Origin: Gp1-AA122 sp035631655
GTDB taxonomy: Bacteria; Acidobacteriota; Terriglobia; Terriglobales; Acidobacteriaceae
Reading direction: 5' to 3'
DNA length: 64,000 nucleotides
NCBI GenBank assembly: GCA_035631655.1
Contig: DASQIH010000108.1
Span: 1-64,000, forward strand
Shown here: positions 42,990 through 52,202 of the stretch, one piece after another
How the letters are laid out: each line of letters starts with the position of its first letter
Numbering within the stretch: the stretch's first letter is position 1
The notes under the pieces: generated by a model
Seen by the model: only the letters and a program-made list of their open reading frames with translations
Told to the model about the DNA's origin: nothing
The model's database searches: none
Position numbers and translations under genes: made by a program

Positions 42990-43943
42990 CTATTTACCCG
43001 CTGCCACTGCGGGTACCGCCGGCGTGGAAGCCGCTGGCGCAGGGGTGGGCACGCCGGCATCTTTCAGGGCACGATCAAACACCGCACGCAACTCTGCCAG
43101 AGGCAGCGCTCCGTCGACCTTCTCGCCGTTGATGAACACGGTTGGCGTAGCCGTCACGCCTATTGTCTCGGCCTCGTGGAGCGAGCTTTTCACGGCGTCG
43201 TCTTTTTGCGCTTTGACACAGGATTGGAGCTTCGCTAGATCGAGATTGTGCCGTTGCCCTTGCAGCAGGGCCAACCTGTCCAGAGCGGCAAAACGTGTGT
43301 CCATGGTCTTCTCGGCGTTCACCATTGCCTGATTACTGTGGATATAGTCCGCGAACTCCCAGTAGGCATCGTTATTCTGAGTGGCCAGGCAATTGGCGTC
43401 CACGGCCGCATGAACTGCCCAAGGGTGGATCTCCGCCAGGGGAAAGTCCTTGTAGATAAACAGGACCCGGTCGCCATATTCCTTGAAGAGCGTGGGAAAC
43501 AGCTGCTGGTGCATGCGCGAGCAGAAGGGGCATTCAAAGTCGTCGTAATTGACGGCCACCACCTTGGCGTCTTTGTTGCCCCGCGTGGGCCGGCCCGTGG
43601 TGTCGATCTTCTTCATGAGCTCGCTGTAGGGGTCCTTGCTCAGGTCCATCTTGGTGAAGCGGACCAAAGTCTTGCCATCCTTGGAGAGCAGGAAGGCAAG
43701 TTCCTGCTTGCGATCGGCATTAATGAGAGTCACGGTAAGCGAGTCGTAATTAGGAAACTCACTCGGTTTGAGTGAATTGACGGTGACTTGCACGTCGGGC
43801 GGCAGGCTATAGAAGGAACGCACCTGGCGCTCGATGCGCTTGGTAAGATCCGGGGGAGCCGACTGCGCGGAACAACCTAGACAAATCAGCAGGAAGACAG
43901 CAAAAGAACGTCGCAGAAGCGTCACTAGGAACCGCCTGAACAT
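42990..43943 (-). CDS. DsbA/DsbG-like thioredoxin-fold protein
   Basis: 317 residues from ATG 43943. Signal peptide SFAVFLLICLGCSAQ. Residues ~25-115 are a separate N-terminal domain; residues ~125-290 the thioredoxin fold with active-site CPFC (DDFECPFCSRMHQQ), cis-Pro region GVTATPTVFINGEKVDG. It could form or isomerise disulfides in the periplasm. The C-terminal tail is Ala/Pro-rich. The linked LptD makes a natural substrate, by inference. Confidence 0.88.
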   Translation of the reverse strand: MFRRFLVTLLRRSFAVFLLICLGCSAQSAPPDLTKRIERQVRSFYSLPPDVQVTVNSLKPSEFPNYDSLTVTLINADRKQELAFLLSKDGKTLVRFTKMDLSKDPYSELMKKIDTTGRPTRGNKDAKVVAVNYDDFECPFCSRMHQQLFPTLFKEYGDRVLFIYKDFPLAEIHPWAVHAAVDANCLATQNNDAYWEFADYIHSNQAMVNAEKTMDTRFAALDRLALLQGQRHNLDLAKLQSCVKAQKDDAVKSSLHEAETIGVTATPTVFINGEKVDGALPLAELRAVFDRALKDAGVPTPAPAASTPAVPAVAAGK

Positions 43944-44052
43944 TGAGGAATCATGAGAAATTATCTCATATCCACTCGCGAGGCTTGCGGAAGCGCGCAA
44001 AAACGAAGTGTTTTCGACTTGCCGATTGGCAGCTTCGATTGGAAAGTGGCCA

Positions 44053-44901
44053 TCAGCGGACCTTGCGCGTGAGGTGCTCAGCTTCCAGCAATGCATTCAT
44101 CGAGCCGGAGCGGAAGCCTTCCAAGTCGAGGGTAACGAACTTGAAGCCCAGGCCTTTGAAAATGCGAGTAAACTCATCGGCCATTTCGGCCGTCAGGGCA
44201 CGCGGCATCTCTTCTCTGGCGATTTCGATGCGAACCATCTCGCCGTGGTGCCGCACCCGGAATTGTCGGAAGCCGAGAGTCCGAAGCGCGTCTTCCCCCA
44301 GCTCGACCCTGCTGAGGGTTTCGCGCGTCACGGGGCGCCCGTACTCGACGCGTGAAGAGAGGCACGCTGAGGCAGGCTTGTCCCAGACGCGAAGGCCGGA
44401 GGCACGGGCAAGTTCTCTGACATCCTGCTTGCTGAGTCCCGCTTCCAGCAGAGGCGCCGCAATTTTGTGCTGGCGAGCTGCCAATTGGCCGGGACGGAAG
44501 TCTCCCCGGTCGTCAACATTCACACCATAAGCGATCATGTCGAAACCGCGGGAATTCCGAATATTCTCCATCACGGTGAAGAGCTCGTCCTTGCAGTGGA
44601 AGCAGCGCAGGGCGTCGTTTCTGGCATATTCCGGGCGATCGAGTTCCGCAGTCGAAATTATCTCCAGCGGGATCTCCTGCTCACGGGCGAAGGCCACGGC
44701 ATCTGCCAGATGGCTTCGGGCCAGGCTGGGGGAATCGGCGATCACTGCGAGCATGTCGTTGGGCAGAACTTCATGGGCGGCGTAGGCAAGAAAAGCAGAA
44801 TCGACGCCTCCCGAGTAGGCAATCAACGTGCGTCCCAGGCCGCGCAAATGCGAATGGAGAGCTTCGCGCTTCTGATTGAGCTCGGCACTGAGTGACGACA
44901 T
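44053..44901 (-). CDS. larE: LarE-type ATP-dependent sacrificial sulfur transferase
   Basis: 282 residues. The PP-loop SGGVDS (IAYSGGVDSAFLAY) near residues 30-36 binds ATP, RCFHCKDELF carries a Cys pair, and SACLSSR carries the sulfur-donor Cys typical of LarE, which builds the nickel-pincer cofactor of lactate racemase. No larA, larB or larC is in the window, so the true target is uncertain. It is encoded between lptD and the Dsb-like gene. Confidence 0.88.
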   Translation of the reverse strand: MSSLSAELNQKREALHSHLRGLGRTLIAYSGGVDSAFLAYAAHEVLPNDMLAVIADSPSLARSHLADAVAFAREQEIPLEIISTAELDRPEYARNDALRCFHCKDELFTVMENIRNSRGFDMIAYGVNVDDRGDFRPGQLAARQHKIAAPLLEAGLSKQDVRELARASGLRVWDKPASACLSSRVEYGRPVTRETLSRVELGEDALRTLGFRQFRVRHHGEMVRIEIAREEMPRALTAEMADEFTRIFKGLGFKFVTLDLEGFRSGSMNALLEAEHLTRKVR

Positions 44902-44947
44902 GAAAACTATCTTAAATGCTGCGCTAGTATCAGGGAAGCCGAGTTTG

Positions 44948-44981
44948 CCTGTCTGAACGGGCGAGGATGCCCGTCTCTCCA
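44948..44981. repeat. Family C-type short hairpin
   Basis: ACGGGC (44957-44962) / GCCCGT (44969-44974), 6-nt loop; between larE and lptD, ending one base before the lptD stop. Could act as terminator or spacer. Confidence 0.5.
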
Positions 44982-47354
44982 TTAATAAAGTCTTTCTTGC
45001 CGCCGCATGTTGCCGAAAGCGCCAATGTTGGCCAGGCTGAATTGGAAACGGTACTGATTCTCATTACGGACCGCGCCCAGGGCGAAGCGCCGAAATTCCA
45101 TGCTGACCCCGCAACAGTCCCAGTTGTAGGTTGATTGCGCCCCGGAATACTGGAGAATTCCGGTGTTTACGTCGTAGCCAAACACAGTCGTAGCGCTGAA
45201 ACCGCGCTTCATGGCCGTGCCATATGTCATCTGTACACGGAACTGGTGGAACTTGGAGGGCGCAAGGAAGTTGTTAGTCACGAGTACCTCGCCGGGCGTC
45301 TGCAGGTAAGCGTCGCTTCCCCCGAAACTGATCTGGCCGATGTGATAGTTAAGGAAAGCGTTGCTAGCGCTCATGCGGCTGATTCGGAAGTCATAGTCTA
45401 CGTCCCAACCGGTTTCCAGATGCGAACTGGGGCCAAAGTGAAAACGCGAAACCAAGGGAGAGAGGTGGCGCGGCACGGTGAGAAACGCAATGGCAGTGAA
45501 ATCCGTGGTGGTGGTGAAGACATTGCGGCGCCCAGGCACCAGGGCTCCTCCGAAATTAGGATCCAGGAAGTATTTTTGCGCCAGTTCCCAGGAGATAAGT
45601 TCGCGGGCCGGCGCCGGCGGTGGACAAGGTTTTTGCTCTGACCCGCAATTCTCGGACGAAGGCGGGCGTTTTTTCGCGTACAGGCGGTTAACCAAGCCGT
45701 ACTCAACCTCGTTCGTGTCGCTGAGTACGTCACGGTCATCGAACCTGAGTATGCTCGCAAAATTATTAATGCCGGAAGTACGCCGGTACACGACGCGCGG
45801 TTCGACAACGTGCTTGAGCTTGCGGCCGAATAGCCCGCGGTTGAAGACTCGCTCGAGGGACGGTGGGCGAAGTTCGGCTGAGGTCTCGAGAGCCCTGCGG
45901 TTAATCGGATCGTTCGAAGCTATCCCTATGCCGCTCGACGGCAGCAGTTGTTGGCTGTAGAGCGTGTCCCGCACGCCAAAGGAGGGGCGGAACGACCATC
46001 CCCGAAAGTTCAGAGGCAGAGAGATGCTGGGGCTGAAATCAAAACGTCCGACCAGCGGAGCGGTGCGAAAAGGTGTCTCGGTTCCGGAAGGTCCGGTTAC
46101 TCCCGGCTCGCTGCGCGACAAGGCGTCCAAGGCAGTATCGAAGTTCCAATAGAAGGGAGATCGCCCCAGGGGCCGGTCTACGCTGGAGAATTCCAAGCTG
46201 GGGGCATGGAGAATGGTGACGACGTCCCCCTTGTTGGTGCTCTCGAAATTCTGATAACGCTCCAACAGGGCATTGTAGGAAAAGCCCTTGAAAGTCTTCG
46301 AGAGAAAACCCTGCGACCTCACTTCCGAGTACACGGCCTGAGTGAAGACTTCGTTGAAAACCAGACGAAACACGAAGGAACTCAGGTAGTCGACGTTAGC
46401 TACACCGCGGAAGCCGTGTCCGAAATAACTTTCTCCAAAGAGCCGGACATTTTCACCTCCCTGGCTGACGCGGGGAGTGCCTATGCCTCGGTCGCGTACC
46501 CCAAAATAGTACAGCTCCATATGAGAACTTTCACTGGGGCGCAACCGGAACTGGCCATGCTGGGCCCACCCTCGCCTCGAGTAGAGCTCGCCGCCGATTA
46601 CGGCATCCATGCTGCGATTAATGGCCCAATAAAAAGAATCGCCCACGAGAGTACCTTTGATGGAGGACGTACCGAAGCTTGGAACTAAGAACCCGGATTG
46701 CCGAGGCAGCCGCTGCAGTGTGTGTGTGGCGATCGGGAAGAACAGGACCGGCACGCCGCGAACGCGGAAGGTGCTGGTATACATCACGGCGCGCTGGCCA
46801 AGTTCCAAGGTCACGTGAGGGGAACTGAACTGCCACTTGGGATGCGGCAACTTACAACTGGTGACGGTTCCGTCATGCACGATGTAGTGATCGGGTCCGG
46901 TTTTCTCTACCATTTTACCGGTAAAGGAAAAAGGGTTTGATGTGGTGAGGAGCACCCGTTGCGCGTGCTGGCGCGCTCCGATGGTGCCTATCACGTTGTA
47001 GAAGCGGCCGGTTTCGGTCTCCACATTGTAGGTACCATGGCTGGCCTCAATGTGCTCATCGTTGAGCTTTCCATCGAGAATGACGTGGCCTTCCAGGGTA
47101 ACTTCGCCGGTGTCGGAGTTATAGGTCGCTTCGTCTGCCCAGAGATCAAGGTTTCGATAGTGAATTCTCTCGCGCCCGTGCAGTTTATAGACAGGGCCGT
47201 CCTTTTCCTGCGTTATGGCGCAGATATCAGCTTTTTCACTCGACGGCACTGGAGGTGGACACTGCAACTGCAACTGGCTAGTAACTATGGTGGGAAACAG
47301 AAGCAGATGACAAAGCCACGCCGCCGTGATAAGCAATCTTATGCGGGAGATCAT
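44982..47354 (-). CDS. lptD: LPS-assembly protein LptD
   Basis: 790 residues from ATG 47354. LptD is the outer-membrane barrel that inserts lipopolysaccharide. After the signal (LLITAAWLCHLLLFP), the OstA domain is seen in VYKLHGRERIHYRNLDLWADEATYN, then a long beta-rich barrel region. Cysteines at 32, 45 and 167 (TSCKLPHPKW) and a C747-C748 pair near the C terminus match the spacing of disulfide-matured LptD. The C-terminal end SLANIGAFGNMRRQERLY is typical. Encoded with SurA-like and Dsb-like genes downstream. Confidence 0.93.
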   Translation of the reverse strand: MISRIRLLITAAWLCHLLLFPTIVTSQLQLQCPPPVPSSEKADICAITQEKDGPVYKLHGRERIHYRNLDLWADEATYNSDTGEVTLEGHVILDGKLNDEHIEASHGTYNVETETGRFYNVIGTIGARQHAQRVLLTTSNPFSFTGKMVEKTGPDHYIVHDGTVTSCKLPHPKWQFSSPHVTLELGQRAVMYTSTFRVRGVPVLFFPIATHTLQRLPRQSGFLVPSFGTSSIKGTLVGDSFYWAINRSMDAVIGGELYSRRGWAQHGQFRLRPSESSHMELYYFGVRDRGIGTPRVSQGGENVRLFGESYFGHGFRGVANVDYLSSFVFRLVFNEVFTQAVYSEVRSQGFLSKTFKGFSYNALLERYQNFESTNKGDVVTILHAPSLEFSSVDRPLGRSPFYWNFDTALDALSRSEPGVTGPSGTETPFRTAPLVGRFDFSPSISLPLNFRGWSFRPSFGVRDTLYSQQLLPSSGIGIASNDPINRRALETSAELRPPSLERVFNRGLFGRKLKHVVEPRVVYRRTSGINNFASILRFDDRDVLSDTNEVEYGLVNRLYAKKRPPSSENCGSEQKPCPPPAPARELISWELAQKYFLDPNFGGALVPGRRNVFTTTTDFTAIAFLTVPRHLSPLVSRFHFGPSSHLETGWDVDYDFRISRMSASNAFLNYHIGQISFGGSDAYLQTPGEVLVTNNFLAPSKFHQFRVQMTYGTAMKRGFSATTVFGYDVNTGILQYSGAQSTYNWDCCGVSMEFRRFALGAVRNENQYRFQFSLANIGAFGNMRRQERLY

Positions 47355-47504
47355 CGGAAGCGCACGAGCGTTCTGCCAGCCTGCCAGTTTTGGCGATAAC
47401 GTGACCTTAGCACGGTCACGCCCGCCAGGCAAAGTTGGAATCAAAGAGCGAGCCCGATGGTTGCTTCCGTCGCTCTGGGTCTGGAGTTCTTCGAACACGG
47501 GTTC

Positions 47505-48719
47505 ATGGCTTGTCCGTTCTGCGGTGATGTGTGCCGGTGCGCGCCCGAAGGAGACTGCCGCGTTCCTTCCCCGGGGCCGCATCATCGCCATAAAGCAGAG
47601 GGCGACTTAGACAGCAATTTGGCGGCGCCGCCGGCCAGCGTCCTGGTCGATCCAGAGGCTTACGACGCGAGCGAGGAACGTTTTTCCGCGAGCTTGGACG
47701 AATCTGTAATCCCTGCGGAGAACCGCACGGTCGTGGCGGAATCGGAAGCTGCCCCACCTCCGCAGTCAATATGTTCAGAACCTGTCCTCTGCGCGAATGA
47801 GCAGGACGTTTCCTCCTCTTTGGAGACTGAGTCTGTTGTCCGAGGCCCAGCCTTTTGGAAGGATCAGATTTCAGAGCGGCTCAACAGCTACCGGGCCAGG
47901 CGAAAGCCGCGTCCGCCAAGATATCCATCGCTGCGGCTAAAGTTCGAACCACCCGAGCCGAAACGGGATAGCTTTCGGAACCCAGGGGAGGCGCCGGCGG
48001 AATCAGAGGCGCCCCCCGATCCGCCGCCACCCGCCTCCCCGCGATATGAAAGCAGCGCCTTAGCCGATGTGGCGCCGGCTAGCCCGGCTCCAATGCAAAC
48101 GGCGCCAGGCGAAATCGGGAGAATCATCGAGTTTCCGCGCTCCTCTTTGGCGCCGATTCCTGCATTGGATGAGTTGGCCGAACCCATGGTGGACCGGCCA
48201 CGGATCGTCGACGCTCCGGAGATCACTCCTCCGGCTCCCGCCCTGGGTGGCATCATTCTGGAGCCACCAGAACCGGAAGCTGAGAAGCGTCCCGGCTTTG
48301 AAATCCCGCTGCGAGCCGCTTCCTCGCCGCGACGAATCCTGGCGGGGGCTCTCGACGCATTGATTGTCACCGTCGCTTGCGCTCTTTTCGGATATATTTT
48401 TCTTAACTTGACTGCGTTCGTTCCACCCTTCTCACAGTTGCTGGCACTAGGCGCGGGTATCGCCGGGTTTTTCTGGGCCGGCTTTCAATATCTATTGCTG
48501 GTCTACACCGGGAGCACGCCGGGCCTGCGTCTGGCACGGTTGCGGCTCAGCCATTTCGATGGAAGTCCCGTAAGCCGGCGGACGCGACGGTGGCGTGTGG
48601 CGGCCTCGATTTTGTCGGCACTGTCTCTGGGATTGGGATTCGCCTGGTGTTATCTCGACGAGGATGCGCTCTGCTGGCATGACCGGATAACTCGGACTTA
48701 TCTAGCTCCGGCGGAGTAA
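47505..48719 (+). CDS. RDD-family membrane protein with long N-terminal region
   Basis: 404 residues from ATG 47505; an upstream ATG at 47457 is possible. The N terminus CPFCGDVCRCAPEGDC is a Cys-rich motif that may bind zinc. Residues ~40-260 are Pro/Ala/Glu-rich and disordered-looking. The last ~130 residues form the RDD domain with hydrophobic helices (AGALDALIVTVACALFGYIFL, LALGAGIAGFFWAGFQYLLLV, RTRRWRVAASILSALSLGLGF). Role unknown; divergent from lptD. Confidence 0.82.
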   Translation: MACPFCGDVCRCAPEGDCRVPSPGPHHRHKAEGDLDSNLAAPPASVLVDPEAYDASEERFSASLDESVIPAENRTVVAESEAAPPPQSICSEPVLCANEQDVSSSLETESVVRGPAFWKDQISERLNSYRARRKPRPPRYPSLRLKFEPPEPKRDSFRNPGEAPAESEAPPDPPPPASPRYESSALADVAPASPAPMQTAPGEIGRIIEFPRSSLAPIPALDELAEPMVDRPRIVDAPEITPPAPALGGIILEPPEPEAEKRPGFEIPLRAASSPRRILAGALDALIVTVACALFGYIFLNLTAFVPPFSQLLALGAGIAGFFWAGFQYLLLVYTGSTPGLRLARLRLSHFDGSPVSRRTRRWRVAASILSALSLGLGFAWCYLDEDALCWHDRITRTYLAPAE

Positions 48720-48721
48720 AA

Positions 48722-48778
48722 AGTTTGTAGCCGGGCTACGCTCGGTCTGGACGGGTCTGAGACCCTTTCCCACACAAA
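48722..48778. repeat. Family C repeat
   Basis: GTAGCCGGGCTAC hairpin then GACGGGTCTGAGACCC; the flank ends in CCCACACA. Between the RDD gene and the permease. Confidence 0.75.
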
Positions 48779-48870
48779 TTCTGGCTACTCATCCTCGGTG
48801 CCTCGCCCCTGCACGCTATGCTATCTTCAATAGGCTTGCTGGAAGTTTCCGGCGCTCAGCCTGCAGCTTG

Positions 48871-51105
48871 ATGGCTACTTCCCTTGAAACTAAGCGTCCC
48901 GCGGTAAAGGTCTTCGTCGCCACTACGGTGATGTTGTCGTTCATCTCCTTCTGGCGGGCGGCGGCGATCGTGCTTTCCGATTTAGCGTCGTCGGCGTACT
49001 ACGCCGGCGGCGATGCCGAGAAGGTCATCGGCAAGAGTGCTCCGTGGTTCATCCTGGCAGTCATGCTGTTCAGCTACGCGGTTCGGGCTCTGTATATCGA
49101 GTCCAGCAGCATGTTCGTGCGCGGCGGCGTGTACAAGGTGGTCAAGGAGGCCATGGGGGGGGCGCTGGCCAAGTTTTCGGTTTCCGCGCTGCTTTTTGAC
49201 TACGTTCTGACTGGGCCCATCAGCGCCGTTTCCGCCGGCCAGTACTTGGCCGGTTTCATTGAAAATATTGCCAATTACCTCGGCCATCCCTTCGCACATT
49301 TCCCGGAAAATGGCTTCGCTGCCTTTTTTGGCATTGTGGTCGTGCTCTACTTCTGGCGGAAAAATATCCAAGGTATCCACGAGTCCAGCCAGAAGGCCGT
49401 GCAGATCATGGTCGTCACTACCATCATGGTGGCGATCCTGATCCTGTGGTGCCTGTTTACGATTTTCCGCGGCGCGCCTGTCCAGCTTCCCCCGAATCCC
49501 TTACACCCGGGGGTAGTCACGCTCAACAAAGAATCCTTGGGCTGGCTGAATGGCACATGGATCAGCCAGCTGACCTTGGTCATCCTGTTCGTAGGTTTCG
49601 GCCACTCCGTACTGGCCATGAGCGGTGAGGAAACCCTCGCCCAGGTTAATCGTGAGATCGAGCATCCCAAGCTGAAGAACCTGGAAAAGACCGGCCTGGT
49701 CATTTTCATCTACAGCCTGCTGTTTACGTCTTTGGTCTCGTTTTTTGCGGTCATGATGATCCCCGACAAGGTTCGTCCAGACTACTTCGCGAACCTGATC
49801 GGCGGGATCTCGATGTATCTGGCCGGGCCGATGTGGGCAAGGCTGCTGTTCCACGGTTTCGTTGTCCTCGTAGGCGTGTTGATTCTGGCCGGTGCGCAGA
49901 ACACTTCGATTGTCGGAGCGAACGGCGTGTTGAACCGGGTGGCGGAAGATGGCGTGCTAACCGCCGCCTTTCAGAAGCCGCACCCGCGGTACGGAACCAG
50001 CTATCGCATCATCGACCTGGTCGTGGGGTTACAGCTTCTTACCATCATCGCCAGTAAAGGCAACGTCTTCGTGCTGGCCGGCCTTTACGCCTTTGGCGTG
50101 ATCTGGAGCTTCGCTCTGAAATCCCTGGCGGTATTAGTACTGCGCTACACCGAGCCCGGCAATCGCGAATGGAAGGTGCCGGGCAACTTCCATGTTGGTG
50201 GTAAGGAAGTCCCGGCCGGGTTGATCGTGATCTCGTTTGTTCTGTTCATGACCGCGGTGGTGAACCTGCTAACCAAGACGGAAGCAACCATTGCCGGGGT
50301 CTCGTTCAGCGCGGTGTTTTTCGCGCTGTTTACCTACTCCGAGTACCGGGTAGCCAAGGAGCGGCACGGGAAACCCGAGCAACTGGATCAGTTCCGTGTT
50401 TACGGGAATCAGGAGCTGGGCAGCGGAGCTCTCGGCGCGCGTCCGGGCAACATCCTGGTCGCGGTGCGGGACCCCAGAAACTTGTATTACCTCCGCCATG
50501 TGCTCGCTCACACGGATACGACCCGCCAGGACGTGGTCGTCATGACGGCGCGGCTATACCACCGCGAACACAGCTTTAGCGGCAGCCGGGTATATGACGC
50601 GGCTGAGATCTTCGATCACTACGAGCAGGAACTGTTCACCAGCGTGGTGGCGGTGGCTGAGAAAGAAGGCAAACCGGTTTCGTTGCTCGTGGTGCCTGCC
50701 ACGGACGTGTTCGAGGGTATCGTAATGACCGCGCAGAGGCTTGATTCCAGCCGCATGGTTTGCGGTTTATCGAACAAGCTGACAGCCGACGAGCAAGGCA
50801 AGCGGACGGGCGATGCGTGGGAGCGGCTGCCCGAGCCGCGGCCGCACCTTGCCCTCGAAGTCTATTCGCCAGATGGCTCGATTCGAGAATACCTGCTGGG
50901 CCCGCACACCCCACGCCTGCGTCCCCAGGATCTGGAGTTGCTGCATAATCTGTGGCTGCAGATTACCAGCGATCCGAATTACGCCGGCGCTCATCATTAC
51001 CACATTGTGGCTCTCGCATTGGAAGAGTTGCAGAAAGAATTGAGCACCGAGCAACGCGCCGAGTTGCTCGACAAGCTCAGCCGAGAGATGCAGCAGGGAA
51101 AATAA
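48871..51105 (+). CDS. APC-family amino acid permease with C-terminal soluble domain
   Basis: 744 residues (ATG 48871; a TTG lies 3 nt earlier). About twelve transmembrane helices within residues ~14-490 (FVATTVMLSFISFWRAAAIV, GAGE-like loops). The last ~230 residues form a soluble part: NILVAVRDPRNLYYLRHVLAHTDT, EKEGKPVSLLVVPATDVFEGIV, resembling the UspA fold, so the transporter may be nucleotide-regulated. Substrate unknown. Near the relA/spoT gene but separated by an epimerase gene. Confidence 0.88.
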   Translation: MATSLETKRPAVKVFVATTVMLSFISFWRAAAIVLSDLASSAYYAGGDAEKVIGKSAPWFILAVMLFSYAVRALYIESSSMFVRGGVYKVVKEAMGGALAKFSVSALLFDYVLTGPISAVSAGQYLAGFIENIANYLGHPFAHFPENGFAAFFGIVVVLYFWRKNIQGIHESSQKAVQIMVVTTIMVAILILWCLFTIFRGAPVQLPPNPLHPGVVTLNKESLGWLNGTWISQLTLVILFVGFGHSVLAMSGEETLAQVNREIEHPKLKNLEKTGLVIFIYSLLFTSLVSFFAVMMIPDKVRPDYFANLIGGISMYLAGPMWARLLFHGFVVLVGVLILAGAQNTSIVGANGVLNRVAEDGVLTAAFQKPHPRYGTSYRIIDLVVGLQLLTIIASKGNVFVLAGLYAFGVIWSFALKSLAVLVLRYTEPGNREWKVPGNFHVGGKEVPAGLIVISFVLFMTAVVNLLTKTEATIAGVSFSAVFFALFTYSEYRVAKERHGKPEQLDQFRVYGNQELGSGALGARPGNILVAVRDPRNLYYLRHVLAHTDTTRQDVVVMTARLYHREHSFSGSRVYDAAEIFDHYEQELFTSVVAVAEKEGKPVSLLVVPATDVFEGIVMTAQRLDSSRMVCGLSNKLTADEQGKRTGDAWERLPEPRPHLALEVYSPDGSIREYLLGPHTPRLRPQDLELLHNLWLQITSDPNYAGAHHYHIVALALEELQKELSTEQRAELLDKLSREMQQGK

Positions 51106-51175
51106 GGACAGCCACCGATTGGCAGGGATTCACAAGGATCTTTGCCCGTAATCCGTAACCCGTAACCCTGTCTTC
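51106..51175. repeat. Short repeat-rich spacer
   Basis: GACAGCCACCGATTGGCAGG then CCGTAATCCGTAACCCGTAA (tandem units). No gene; may hold a terminator, but no clear stem. Confidence 0.4.
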
Positions 51176-52072
51176 TTATCTTGTCAGAATATCTTCCAGC
51201 GCTTTTTTCAGGTCCGAGTGTTGGAATGGATATCCGCTGGCAACGAGCTTGGTGGGCTCCACGCGTTGGCTGGCCAAAAGCAGTTCGTCTGCCATCTCGC
51301 CGAACGCGAGCCGGGCAGCAAATGCGGGCATTGGGAAGATTGCCGGGCGGTGCAAGGCTTCCGCCAGAGTCTTTGTGAACTCGGCGTTGGTGACCGGCTT
51401 GGGCGCGACAAGATTGACAGGGCCCTGCAGCAGGTCGGTCTTCATGATGTGATGGACGGCGCCGACCACATCGCTGACGTCAATCCAGCTCCACCACTGG
51501 CGGCCATTGCCAATGTTTCCGCCAACCCCCAGTCGGAAGGGCGTCAGCATCTTCGGCAAAGCGCCGCCCACCGGGCTGAGGATCAGTCCAATTCTCATGT
51601 TTACGGTGCGTATGCCGGCCTGAGCTGCAGGTTGGGTGGCGGCTTCCCACTGGTGGCACACTTCCGCCAGGAAATCCTGGCCGGGAGAACTGTCTTCCTG
51701 TAGCACCTCGTCGCCGCGATGCCCGTAGTAACCGACGGCCGATGCGGTAATCAGGACGCCAGGACGCTGAGCAGCCCTGGCCAGCGCTTCCGCTAAATTC
51801 CCGGTGCCTAGGACGCGGCTGTCACGGATACGCGCTTTCTTCGCGGCTGTCCAGCGGCCGACAATGCTTTCCCCGGCGAGATGAATGACGGCCTCGAACC
51901 CGGAAACTGATTCGGGCGACAAAGGCTTAGCCGGGTCCCAGCTAATCTGCTCGTCCCCCGAAGCAGGTCCACGAACCAGGCGGACAACCTTGTAGCCGCG
52001 ACTACGGAGAGACGGTAGAAGCGCAGCGCCAATCGGACCAGAAACACCGCTGACCAGGATGCGCGCAGGCAT
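51176..52072 (-). CDS. SDR39U1/TIGR01777-type NAD(P)-dependent epimerase
   Basis: 298 residues from ATG 52072. N-terminal Rossmann motif ILVSGVSGPIGAALLPSL binds NAD(P). Seen: AVIHLAGESIVGRWTAAKKARI, SAVGYYGHRGDEVL, WSWIDVSDVVGAV and the C-terminal DUF1731-like ending (LVASGYPFQHSDLKKALEDIL). The family is named for the SulA-like epimerase group; substrate not known. A longer ORF upstream is not credible, as it runs into a family C repeat. Confidence 0.9.
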   Translation of the reverse strand: MPARILVSGVSGPIGAALLPSLRSRGYKVVRLVRGPASGDEQISWDPAKPLSPESVSGFEAVIHLAGESIVGRWTAAKKARIRDSRVLGTGNLAEALARAAQRPGVLITASAVGYYGHRGDEVLQEDSSPGQDFLAEVCHQWEAATQPAAQAGIRTVNMRIGLILSPVGGALPKMLTPFRLGVGGNIGNGRQWWSWIDVSDVVGAVHHIMKTDLLQGPVNLVAPKPVTNAEFTKTLAEALHRPAIFPMPAFAARLAFGEMADELLLASQRVEPTKLVASGYPFQHSDLKKALEDILTR

Positions 52073-52099
52073 GCGGGTAAATGTAGCAGAATCTTGGGC

Positions 52100-52175
52100 G
52101 GAATAGCCGAGCTGCGCTCCGCCTAGACGGGTCAGAGACCTGTCCCCACACCGACCCGTCCCCACACGGCTCAAT
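52100..52175. repeat. Family C repeat array upstream of rel
   Basis: GCCGAGCTGCGCTCC, then GACGGGTCAGAGACCTGTCC and a second ACCCGTCCCCACACGG unit. Between the epimerase and the rel promoter. Confidence 0.75.
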
Positions 52176-52191
52176 TCCGGCATCTTGCGGC

Positions 52192-52197
52192 TATAAT
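52192..52197 (+). promoter_or_regulatory. rel -10 box adjacent to start codon
   Basis: TATAAT at 52192-52197, 5 nt before the ATG at 52203. The -35 is not clear (CTCAAT near 52170 is poor). If used, the mRNA would be leaderless, or the true start is the ATG at 52266. Confidence 0.55.
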
Positions 52198-52202
52198 CGA
52201 GT

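Noticed and set aside
45948..46688. 246-codon plus frame inside lptD
   Set aside because: Lies fully within the LptD barrel coding region on the other strand; no motif.
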